Origin: Phallus indusiatus
Taxonomy: Eukaryota > Basidiomycota > Agaricomycetes > Phallales > Phallaceae
NCBI GenBank assembly: GCA_027605045.1
Contig: JAQFWX010000005.1
Coordinates: forward strand, 1,426,001 to 1,490,000
Direction: 5' to 3'
DNA: 64,000 nt
Shown here: piece by piece, positions 22,266 through 31,806 of the stretch
Position numbering within the stretch: the first letter of the stretch is position 1
Layout: each line of letters begins with the position of its first letter
The notes under the pieces: model-generated
Database searches by the model: none
What the model saw: the letters and a program-made list of their open reading frames with translations, nothing else
Told to the model about the DNA's origin: nothing
Made by a program: the position numbers and the translations under genes

Positions 22266-22983
22266 GTGTTGTGGACAGTGGGACCACATAGTTAAGGGTT
22301 ATCATCTAATTTGTGTACTTCTAGTGATAGCTGGCGAATGGGTATTTCTCATTGGCTGAGCTGTTCTCCATGTTAAAGCACACCTTTGAATACATGACGT
22401 GTCATATCAACAAGGTAATGTAGCTTGTCCGGTGGTGAAAATAAACTGACGAGTTTGTGAAGTGTGATTTCGTGAATCGTGAGATGCCTGGTTGTTGTCA
22501 GTGATTACCCCCAGGTTACACTATTGGAGTTCAACTTATACCGTATATAACGCACAGTTCCATGATTGGTATTTACAGACATACACATCCCTTAAGTGAA
22601 TCTCGCAATTTGTCATTCAGAATTCCCAGATTCTCCAAGTTTACCAATATCATTTTCATGATCTCCCATCTCTGCTACGATTGAATCGTGAACATGTTGC
22701 AAGGCTGTATGCAAGCCTTGCGTCGATATCAAGGAAAGCATTGGGAACCTCGGTATGTTTTCAATTTTAGCCTGGTTTCGTCGACGAAGTTGTAGAAGGA
22801 ACTCGCAGCACATAACATCGAATGTTCTGAGAATCCCGGGGGAAAAAATCAAACTCTCAAAGTAAAAGATAAATATTTAAAAAAATAATCACGCTTCTTG
22901 GAGAATGTCGAAGCCGCTGAATAGCCAATAAACGACCTAGTGGCAGGATCTTTCAATGCTACGGTAAAAAGTCTACTTCAAAA

Positions 22984-24290
22984 TGTTGACTTACCATATC
23001 ATTGACAGTTGGCTAAACTTAATCATCAGCTCGTTTACCTTTAAAAAATGTCATTCTACTCACTGATAGGATGATATTAGGGATAACATTTATAGCCGTA
23101 ATGCAGACCACAAAGCTTAGGGGAAAATAATATACATGATCTAATTAAGACGAGTTTCCTTGAATCTCTAGGTTATGTTTAACTCACCCAAATCTAAGTG
23201 TTTCTGACCGCAGATATTAGCGTATCAAGACTGCATACAGTGAAAGGAGCAAGACTGCATACAGTGAAACGAGCAAGAGAGCATACCTTGACGAAAAACA
23301 AGAGTAGTGACAGCACTAATCTTACGAACGCGGGTGTCTGACAACCTGACACTCAGATTTATTGTGCCCCAAAGCTCATACAAAATCAACGCAAATCCAA
23401 GGATATTAATTGCTATGTAAATGGTTTCACCCACAACCAAGACTACCAAGAAGTATGAGTATTAAAGATCGAGCGAGCTTGTACTTAATAATACACACTG
23501 CTAAAGAAACACATTGTTCCCTCAAAAATGTGCTAGCGAATTTATGATTGACTCACTGTCTTTCTCTGAGCTCAAGAGTGGTGCGTAAACAGCCAGGAGA
23601 TTGTATGTACACTTCGGAAAAGTAAGCAAATCCCCCATATAGTATATAAAATGACCGTTGCGAATTATTCACAGTGGCTTACCATAAGTAAACAAAGATA
23701 AAGCACAAAAGTAACCCGACCCAAAAACGATTGCAACGAATCGTTTGAAACGGGTCACTGAATATACCCGTGTGAATAATAAACCTAATTCAATAATCTC
23801 GCATTAACGTATAATGGTTGAGCGATCGAAAAAGTGGGACGTTTGTCTCGACCTTCCAACCCAACACACGATAGTGCCGATGATGCATTCCCTACATTCG
23901 CAAGAGCATCACAGGCACGACTGTTCACAAAATTGTTCAACTATATGGGTACAGATATCAAACAAACCCACGGAGATATGATACGTTATAATCCGAGAAT
24001 CAAGAGCTCACCTGAAGTTGCTGTACGTCGATGACCGACAACGGCAAACCTGTGAACACTTGCATGATAGCGCGTAAAATGGAAAAGTAACGAAGCAGGA
24101 GGTAGAAAATAGAAGGAAGTGAAACTGTGCGTTGTTTCCAGATAAATTTGAGTTCGTCGTCGAAATTGAGAAGATAGTTGTACAACAAAAGTGCTGTTAA
24201 AAGCTTCAAGTTGAGTATTTGTGAAATATATCTATCGAGTTTGATATTTGTGACTCACAGCATGTACAATAGAAGCAAAAAAATTGGATG
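22984..24290 (-). pseudogene. DUF6533-type multi-pass membrane protein, probably eroded
   Basis: The exon at about 24000-24205 shows the DUF6533 signature: YNYLLNFDDELKFIWKQ followed by a hydrophobic segment and RYF. Downstream minus-strand segments continue with family-like pieces: LLFTRVYSVTRFKRF and a membrane span (about 23690-23780), IAINILGFALILYELW and VTTLVFRQG (about 23280-23440), and FVVCITAINVIPNIILSV (about 23060-23110). DUF6533 proteins are basidiomycete membrane proteins of about seven spans and unknown role. A clean start exon and a continuous frame through 23800-23950 could not be found (an in-frame TAA appears unless an unusual intron is assumed), so decay is likely. It lies between duplication units 2 and 3. 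Confidence 0.45.
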
Positions 24291-24299
24291 TGGCTGGAC

Positions 24300-25190
24300 A
24301 AATTATCACCAAACATATTTGGATCATGGATCAATCGATCATGGACGTACGTTGAAGTGGAGGTCAGAGTGTAGGACTCGAGTATGGTAGCTTCGGGAGT
24401 CAAAAAGCTACCCATCATTTTTGCTAGCAAGTAGCTATGGGAGTTTCTTTAATTCAGATGGTCACGTATCGAGTGCTTTATATTATTAGTGTTACAATTA
24501 CACGCCCAGAGAGCGATTCGCTAGCTCGTGCTGGCATTTTGCCGCTTTGAAAAAGTCGCTTAATTCGAGTTTAGTGGGTATTGTAATTGAGTCCCACACT
24601 ACCAGTGTAAACTGGTGTGCGTAAATGCATTCTCCTCTCGGTTGATTAAATTATATAATGGTTTAAATTCCATATAATCACAATGCCGGCTACCGAGGTG
24701 TATTAGATACATTGTCGATAACCATAAAAAAAAGTCGTAACCAACATCAAAAAAGTTACCTAATGCGTCCTCAGCGTATGTATAGTCAAGAAGAATTATC
24801 TGCTAGAGTTCACAACCTCTACCTACATAACATGTACATTAGTATTTATACACATTCGCGATTCGTCAATTACAAATTCCCAGTGTTACGGCTAAGCAGA
24901 GATTTGTCAGAGGTCGGTATATGGGGCAATCTGTATTTCTTTTGCCAATTCCTTATTAATTCTCCTTGTACCTTTCATTACATTTGCATTAAACTTTTCT
25001 GGCTTCTCACATTTTCCAATCTCTCTAGATTGCATATTAGCACCATTTCATATTCCCGGAACTCTCCAAAATAATGTATATAAAAATTCTTTTCTTAGCT
25101 TACAAAATATAACAACTATGTTTCCCTTCAAATTTTCCCTCTGAGAACATCACTGATTCCCTCTTCTTCCTGTTCGCTCCTGCGCGCACG
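24300..25190. other. AT-rich intergenic region
   Basis: No supported gene. A 120-codon plus frame at 24712-25074 lacks motifs and is rich in hydrophobic and rare residues as expected from AT-rich noise. A short imperfect inverted repeat around 24385-24415 (GGTAGCTT ... AAGCTACC) was noted. Confidence 0.4.
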
Positions 25191-25675
25191 TATCACCAGA
25201 TTATCCGAGTCTGCCATTATCGTTATCATGATCTCCCATCTCCGCTATGATCAAATTATGAACATGCTGTAAGGCTGTACACAAGCATTGAGTAAATATC
25301 AAAGAAATCGTCGGGAAATCACGACTCGGTATGTTTCGATTTTACATATCCTGGTTCCGTCACGGTCGACGAAGTTGAAGAAGAAGGTCGCAGGTTGCAG
25401 GTCATGACAATACAGGTTCTGAAAAAAAAAGTAGCACAAATTGCTGAAATGTCATGAAGCAAAAATTTACCAGCAAAAACCTTGTAAACGCAAATATACC
25501 TGACGGCCGTGGCCCGACAATGGTTGTAAACAAGGTCAGGGCGCTTCAAAGTCCGCATTGGTAGTTAGCGATATCTTTCAATCATCCAACGATTCCAACC
25601 GTCAGTAACTACTCACATTTTCATTTTGAACTCAAAAATGACCTCGTGTTCACGATCTCATCTGGTAAAAAAGAT

Positions 25676-26165
25676 TTATAATGGTGAGGATACACAAAGA
25701 CTTATAATCTGATTTGTACAAAGGAATATCGGTGAAGGTTGGAACGTTGAAATGAAACAGTTCGCTAATCGTGTTTTTTTTTTCGCCTCGTCCAGCAAAC
25801 GAAGTTGTTCCGCGACTAACTCTCCCGCCCACGACAAGGCACACTAAAGATCGTCAATGATAATAACGGATAAATATGTTGCCAAACGTGCGTACCAGCC
25901 TTAAATTATATTCACTCCAGTCTCGGGCGGTTTGATCCAGCTCTTCAGCTGTCAGTTCCGGGAGAGGTGTATAGCCCTGGAAAGGTACAATGGTCAAGAC
26001 GGCAAAAAAAAGTACTATACTTAAGACGTACCCAGCTGTCATCGGGCTCTTCCTCAGGTTCGAAATAGTTTTCAAGAAGTTCTGCAAAGGCTTCTTGGAA
26101 TGGCTCTTTGGGCTGAGGTTGAGCCTTGTCAGTTACGGTGGCGGTAGACGAAGTCGATAGAAGTA
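25676..26165 (-). pseudogene. Decayed small-protein gene, family copy D
   Basis: Exon 1 is recognisable (LLENYFEPEEEPDDSW) and so are exon 2 (GYTPLPELTAEEL ... RDWSEYNLRL) and exon 3 (CALSWAGELVAEQLRLLDE), with splice sites at the usual codons. However, the region that holds the ATG in copies B and C has changed (TTCTATCGACTTCG in place of the ATGGCGTC context), and no other in-frame ATG precedes the conserved part. In exon 3 an A10 run replaces the usual end, shifting past the normal stop and adding about 20 unrelated residues up to the TAA at 25676. Start loss plus an altered C-terminus point to a pseudogene. Confidence 0.55.
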
Positions 26166-26194
26166 TAATACGTAGATTGTTTAATGATTCATCT

Positions 26195-26300
26195 GTTGAT
26201 TAGGGCCCCCCTGTATATACTGATTCCTTGCAAAAGTCCGTAATTATTGTCCTTGGACCAGGTGAATTGTTGCACGAACGGTCAACCGTTACCGGACATG
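26195..26300 (-). promoter_or_regulatory. Conserved promoter block of copy D
   Basis: Keeps the same words as B and C (TGTCCGGTAACGG, TGGTCCAAGGACAAT, TATATACAGGGGGGCCC) although the gene has lost its start, so promoter decay lags or the block is still used. Confidence 0.5.
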
Positions 26301-26311
26301 CCAGTGCAAGC

Positions 26312-26500
26312 TCAGAGATCTAGAGAGGAAACAATGACATCACACGTATGGACGTACCCAATTTCATCCTCTCCCATTTTCGGCTCAAAATAATGCCCGA
26401 AAAGGTCAAAGAACCGCGTTCTGAAATGCATCTTTGATTCAAATATTGATTTGTCCGGGACGTGTTTAATTGGTCTGGATGGTAGTTGCGAAAGTCCCCA
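26312..26500 (-). pseudogene. Relic of a second small-protein lineage
   Basis: Minus-strand frame with FFDLFGHYFEPKMGEDE, clearly related to the HYFEPEEE block of copy A exon 1; a shifted frame nearby reads NTSRTNQYLNQRC, akin to the Thr/Gln-rich start of copy A. No complete frame. It appears closer to copy A than to B-D, suggesting two old lineages side by side in each unit. Confidence 0.45.
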
Positions 26501-26569
26501 GCATTTGCGCAGTACACTACAATCAAAGCTGACACCCCAACACAAAAAAATGGTACTATATACTCCAAA

Positions 26570-26894
26570 AGTCGTGAATTTGAATAGCTAGCGCGCCTTT
26601 AAATGATACATCGCATGTTGGTTATTACGCTCACGATCGCACCGTACCGGCATACGATGAGACAAGGCTCTACATATACACATACATTAAGCACTGATTT
26701 TCAATCGAAACTGCCGCCCACTAAAAAATTAGATACATACCTTTATTAAGAAAGTCTATGGATACTCTGACCATGATGACTGATTAGTCAGATATCAACG
26801 TGTATACTACTAGCTATATTAGTTTCCATTCATTTGGCTTACGCATGAAAAAAATTCTCACCCAAGTTAAGGAATCATAAATCTGCTTTGGCTT
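26570..26894. other. Intergenic, nothing recognised
   Basis: AT-rich, no coding frame, at the right edge of the duplicated region. Confidence 0.4.
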
Positions 26895-27182
26895 TTATTT
26901 CTTTTGATGTTCGTCGTAGCAATCAACTAGCTCATACGATAGAGTCGGATTAGACTGGTCATCGGACTTGTGAGTTCGGACATTTCTGTGCGCCGTGTCG
27001 TTTGTCGTTTGGCTCGCGTTTGCCTTTTCTCTCATTTCCAATTTCTTCTTATATAACAAAAGAACCGTACTGTGATTCAGGCGCTCCGTTTCATCGAGGT
27101 AAGTCTCAGTAGGTCCAAAAGACCCAGAGGGATCTGTTGTGGCCAAGTAATCTCGCGCATATCGAAAAGTTAGGATTTTCAC
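26895..27182 (-). CDS. Hypothetical small protein or terminal exon
   Basis: A 95-codon frame from ATG 27182 with a charged, helix-like composition (DETERLNHSTVLLLYKKKLEMR and a Lys/Asp-rich tail). It lies in the intergenic space after the 3' end of the MBL hydrolase gene on the same strand. No domain was recognised and no flanking exon was found, so it may be spurious. Confidence 0.2.
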   Translation of the reverse strand: MKILTFRYARDYLATTDPSGSFGPTETYLDETERLNHSTVLLLYKKKLEMREKANASQTTNDTAHRNVRTHKSDDQSNPTLSYELVDCYDEHQKK

Positions 27183-27314
27183 GATGAACGATGAATACCG
27201 ACCGCTTGGCAGAAGGATATCAAACTTTCAATTTCTTGTTTCAAAAGACAAAACTGATAGCACTAGCTGAAAGCAAAAAAGAAAAACACACAGCAAAAAA
27301 ACAAAAAAAAAAAT

Positions 27315-28904
27315 CTAAATAATCCCCTTACTATTAAACTCAAACCGCAAACCATCATAAGCAGGCCGAATCCAAATACGCGGTTCTCTAGGAATACCCT
27401 CCACAATTTCTCTAACTTCATCATCAGCCCACGACCAATCAAAACTCTTCTCTGCTTCCCCACTAGCCCGCCGCCGTTCCTCTTCCTCTTCAGCTTCCTC
27501 TTCCTCTTCTCCAAAATACTCGCCCAATTTCTCCCATTCCTCATGCAACAACCGATGCGTAAATCCAACCATGTACGTTCTTTCCGCTCCAACTCTCTGT
27601 GCGGCAGCTACAGCCTGCGCGATCCCAAAATGCGAGGTATGAGGAGTCAATTTAAGACAATCTACAATAAAAGCCGTAAATCGTTCATCTTTAGTTTTCT
27701 TCTTGAGAGATTGAATGAGGTCCCATGTGTATTCGGGTATATCGGATACGTCGGACATGTAGACGATGTTTAATAGAACGAATCCCATTGAGAAAAATGG
27801 TTGGGTGGTATTGTTGTTGTTATTATCCGTATTGAATGCTTTCTTGTTGTCTGGTTGAGGGTTCAGCGGGGGGGAATCGGACCTTGGGGTTGTCGTTTGG
27901 CTAGAGTCGGGTGTGAGAAGGGTATTATTGTACATGGAATGCGTTTTCGAAAATATTAACCCATGTTGGACTATGAAACATAAATACGGAGAGAACTTTA
28001 ATAGAAGGGGGGAAAAACTCATACGAACCGTTAAATGAGTATACCTCCACGTCCTCAATAAGAAATGATTTATTCGGTTCAATAATATGCCACTTGAATG
28101 TGGGAACCTTGAGGTTGAGAAGAAAAAAGAAGAAGAAGAAAATAATAAGTAAGGCTTGCTCGTTTCATCCTTTTTTATAAAATTCAAATTTACATCACCG
28201 CCTCCAGACGCGAATTCGCTAGAAATGAGGTAAGGAAATGCCCTTTGCACGTGCAAAAACGTTTCTTTTGAAGTGTAAATATCGATATGCGATTGAACAG
28301 CTCCGCCATGTGTCCATGCTTGAATTTGAATATTTTTTTTGAGTATATCGCCTTTCTTTCGGTACGGAGTGCGGATTGGAACTCACAGCGAAGATCATCT
28401 AGGCCGTTGATAGCATCTGCATGTGCGTGTGTTAGGAGAACAGCGTCTATCTTTCTCAATCCATATTTAGGGAACCATTCTACAAAACAAGAATTAATGT
28501 AGACGAGAAAAGAAAAAATTCTGCTGAGAACATACCTAAAGCAGAATCCCTAAAATTCTTTCCAATATCTATAACAATCGTCCTAAATAGCAATAGCACT
28601 CCGATAAACCAAACATGCTCTTCTAAAACTCAAAAACAAAATTTTTTTGCGGGAAACAATCATACATAGAAGAACCGTTATCCCGTTTAACACGGATAAT
28701 CGCGCCCGTATTTCGTCTGTTGGTTTTTCTGCCTTGGGGCGTCATAGCTAGATGGCATGTTCGACAAGGTTCTTGTTTGGGCGCTGTTATGCATTCGATG
28801 TTTGGGACTGATCCAGAGCAACCTGTCCCGTGGAAGATGAATTCAGCGGTCCAAGAAGAAGAATTAGAGACTGTAGATGGAGATATAGATGTAGCGGGGT
28901 CCAT
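27315..28904 (-). CDS. MBL-fold (metallo-beta-lactamase) hydrolase, S. pombe C777.06c-like
   Basis: Starts at ATG 28904 ([10 protein letters not shown]). Exon 1 carries the conserved opening [19 protein letters not shown] and the Cys-containing CRTCHLAM ... [10 protein letters not shown]. Exon 2 encodes [15 protein letters not shown]. Exon 3 carries the metal-binding motif [17 protein letters not shown] (HxHxDH type: H-A-H-A-D-A). Later exons give [30 protein letters not shown] and [12 protein letters not shown]. The last exon has the VQHG metal ligand, MSDVSDIP and an acidic Glu-rich insert near the C-terminus, ending at TAG/TAA by 27315. The order matches a eukaryotic family of PhnP/Trz1-like predicted metal-dependent phosphodiesterases. 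The substrate is unknown. The long Asn/Pro-rich insert after VQHG is unusual and may be lineage-specific. Confidence 0.85.
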
Positions 28905-29164
28905 TTCTGAATCTGAAGCTGAAGCTGAGGTGCGTGCAAGAGCCTGAGAGAGAAAAAGCTAAGATTGTCTTTTAAAAACTCGGTTGAGTACGGAAGACAT
29001 GTATGTTAATGAGTTTGGAGGTTTGCTTACTTGAGTATTAACTGTCCTTGTGGAAAGAGAGCACAAAATGAATGCCGTCCGTTGTGTTTTTTTTTCTACT
29101 CCTTTTAAGAAGGTTTTTTTTTCACGCTAGCGGGAAAGGCAATACAACAACTTGAAGCGAGAGA

Positions 29165-29566
29165 CTAGTCGTTGGGCACCGGGGCGTTATCGTATCCGAG
29201 TCGTCTCAACAGATTCAACACGTGTAAATCGGAGGGCCCAAAAGAGATTTTTTTCAAATCTTTGCAAATCATTATGTAAACGGATGCTGTAATAAGATAG
29301 GGAGAGCAGAGCTCACAGCTCATTTGAATGCCTTGACGTGCAGTTTTAAGGCGTCTGTGTGTTTGACAGAAAGCATTGCTTGCAATTGGATATTGGACAG
29401 GTTGCATGGCCATGCGAGAAGGTACGTTATTAACTGGCAGGTGCAATGTGCATTGCTTAATATTTGCGAATGTCGGCTCTGGCGTTACACGGTAACGCAG
29501 GTAACAACGGGATCTGATTCCAGATTTAAAAGAACTGCAGGCTAAAAGACTAAAGCCACTGGCCAC
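29165..29566 (-). CDS. Hypothetical protein, uncertain
   Basis: An open minus-strand frame ends with a protein-like tail (FGPSDLHVLNLLRRLGYDN). Its upstream limit has only GTG, and the first in-frame ATG lies at about 29413, so a missing exon or a shorter protein is likely. No domain was recognised. Confidence 0.25.
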   Translation of the reverse strand: MASGFSLLACSSFKSGIRSRCYLRYRVTPEPTFANIKQCTLHLPVNNVPSRMAMQPVQYPIASNAFCQTHRRLKTARQGIQMSCELCSPYLITASVYIMICKDLKKISFGPSDLHVLNLLRRLGYDNAPVPND

Positions 29567-31806
29567 GCTGACTTGGAACAGTTCGAGACTTGAATATAGT
29601 CGAGGATGTCAAATCGTCTCAATCGATGAGGGCGATACGCCGAAAACGAGAAAGATGTTTCGATGGTCGAGACCCGAGGATAAAAATATTGGGAAAAGAA
29701 AAAAGGGAGGGGATATGTATATAAAAAGTTTTAGGGAAGTCCATAAGTAGCACTTTAGGACGAGATATTTTCGGAATGGGTTGGGTGGAAATGAATTTTT
29801 AGAAATTGCGATCTCAGCTCAGAGCTGAGCGGAGGTCGATATATTTATTTATGGCGGTGCCACTGACTAGTGACTAGGTCCAAACGGGAGTGATGTCGAT
29901 GCTGCCGCTAGGGTTGGAAGCATGCACACACACTTTCCGAGCTCACTTTGTATGTATGATTGTTTATTCAGTCGATGGTTCGGCGGGAGGCGGTGATTTG
30001 AGAAAGTTTCTCAATTTCATTCGTCCCGAAGTTCTTTTTTAATGACTTGACTAATTAACACAGGAACTTCGGAAAAACTTTTTCTTTGTTCATAAAGATA
30101 GTATTGTATTGCATGATGAAATCGTAGTCATCGGCGAAGGCCCGATATGCCTTGAGCTATTACGGCCAAGGCTCAAGGAACCACCTCCCTTTTGAAGTAA
30201 TTACTTTACGAAATCAAAGACCGCTCATCAGCAAAAAGTGAAAGCAACTCACGTTGCAAGCCGTGGATCTCAAAAGAGGTTAGACCTCGTTCAAGATTCA
30301 ACTGGCTTTAGATGGGAGCTGAGAAGGAAGGAGCAGTGAGGCTGTGACCTGTCATTCCATATCCATAACAATGGTAAACGTCAGAACACGGTTCCCTAAT
30401 ATGCAAAGTTTCCTCGTTCTTCGTTATTACCTGCCCCTAATACCCTAATACTTCTGCATTCTTACCGGAATTTTCCCTTCTTGAAGGAAAAAGGATGTAT
30501 GTGAATATGGAATATGAACAGGCGGATGCAGGGAAGGAGAATATATCATGTGGCTCGCATCGGTGAGTGTTGGCAGAAAATGCAGGGCGGGAGTTGACAG
30601 GACAGGGGTGGAATAATGACCCGGGAGACTGACGATCATTGCGTACATATGTTTTTTTTTTCAATTGAATTGAATTTTCAGCAACGCAATTAAATTGACG
30701 GAACGGGCTCGGCGAGTTGCCGAGATTTATATATATGAGGGGGGGGAGCCCTTGATAAGATATCTGCACAATTTATATTTTGCTTGTACGAGGGATTTCC
30801 ATTGCCAGGGTGCGGTGTGCGGTGTATGTCCTTGTATACACTGCTTTGATAATGAGACAGCATCTCCGTTCCGAGTGACGTCTTCAAGAAGAAGAGAGAG
30901 AGAGAAAGGATAATATTTGATTTCTCAGACTAATCACAGATTGTCGAAGAATGACATGGATACATTTTTCTATACACACTATGTTTAGCGTGGTGGAATC
31001 ATAGCGCCATAGAGCGCTTTTACTAGTATGTACATGCCTAGTACCTACTGCGGGTAACCTTTTTTTGATCCAGCCGGCCCCAAACAGGGTCGAAGGGATC
31101 GGAAGCAATGGGGGAGGCTTTGATATATATCAGTGGGGGTGGAGAGAAGGGGGGGATCTTTTTGGCGGTGTATCCAATTGCGCTTCTGGGTTCGTGGCAC
31201 GAATTCTTGTCAGACGACAGAAATATAATAGTGTTCCCTTTTTTGAAATGTTGAATTGATTTCTCGCGCGCGCGAAGAAGTGAGGGGGGAAAATAACTGG
31301 CAACGGTTTAAATTGATGTGTAACCATATGGCATATGGCTCATTATTGAGTCAGACGACACGAAAATAAATGATTATCATTGGGAACCTTTTGAGTTTTG
31401 CGCTTTGATAATAAGCTAATATATTGATAGTTCCTGCATAAAATAAACCTTTTAGTGCCTTCCCTTCTTGAAAGAGAGAGCAAATCTCTCTTTCCTTCAA
31501 CTGTGGCTTTAGTAATCGTCTCCTCGGACCTAATAGATTTAAACAGAAAACTGCTGTGGGAATTTTCCATTTAATTTTTTTTCTTTCTCCCCGCCCCCAA
31601 AGTGTTAGCTTAATCAGCTTATAATTACCTAATCTGGCAATAAAATATTAGATCGGCATCCTCGGGTCCCTCGCCCCGAATATTATGGCTTATAGCTGAC
31701 TAGTCGGTGCGAGGCAAGAGATATTTTCGTTAAAAAAAAAGTTGGAATACAACACTCTTGTTGTTCTCTCTCTCTCTTGCCCACTCCACCCGTCATCGTC
31801 CCGGAC
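29567..31806. other. Long intergenic / upstream region of the bHLH gene
   Basis: About 2.2 kb without a supported gene. CT- and GA-rich tracts occur, including a CTCTCTCTCTC run at 31766-31778 immediately before the bHLH start, typical of basidiomycete promoters and 5' leaders. The length suggests an extended regulatory region for the transcription factor gene. Confidence 0.4.

Larger units (their letters stand above)
21425..22925 (-). repeat. Segmental duplication unit 2
   Basis: Same order of blocks as unit 1 but shorter; the relic found at 20500 in unit 1 is missing. The left end matches around GAATAGC(C)-AATTGCTGAAG and the right end around GGAGAATGTCGAAG. Confidence 0.65.
25200..26560 (-). 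repeat. Segmental duplication unit 3
   Basis: Third copy of the unit, separated from unit 2 by about 2.3 kb that contains the DUF6533-like gene. It keeps the upstream block, the AATTGCTGAA block, a decayed gene copy D and the relic corresponding to 20500-20690. Confidence 0.65.

Noticed and set aside
24712..25074. 120-codon plus-strand frame
   Set aside because: No motif; residue use is that of AT-rich noise; overlaps nothing conserved.
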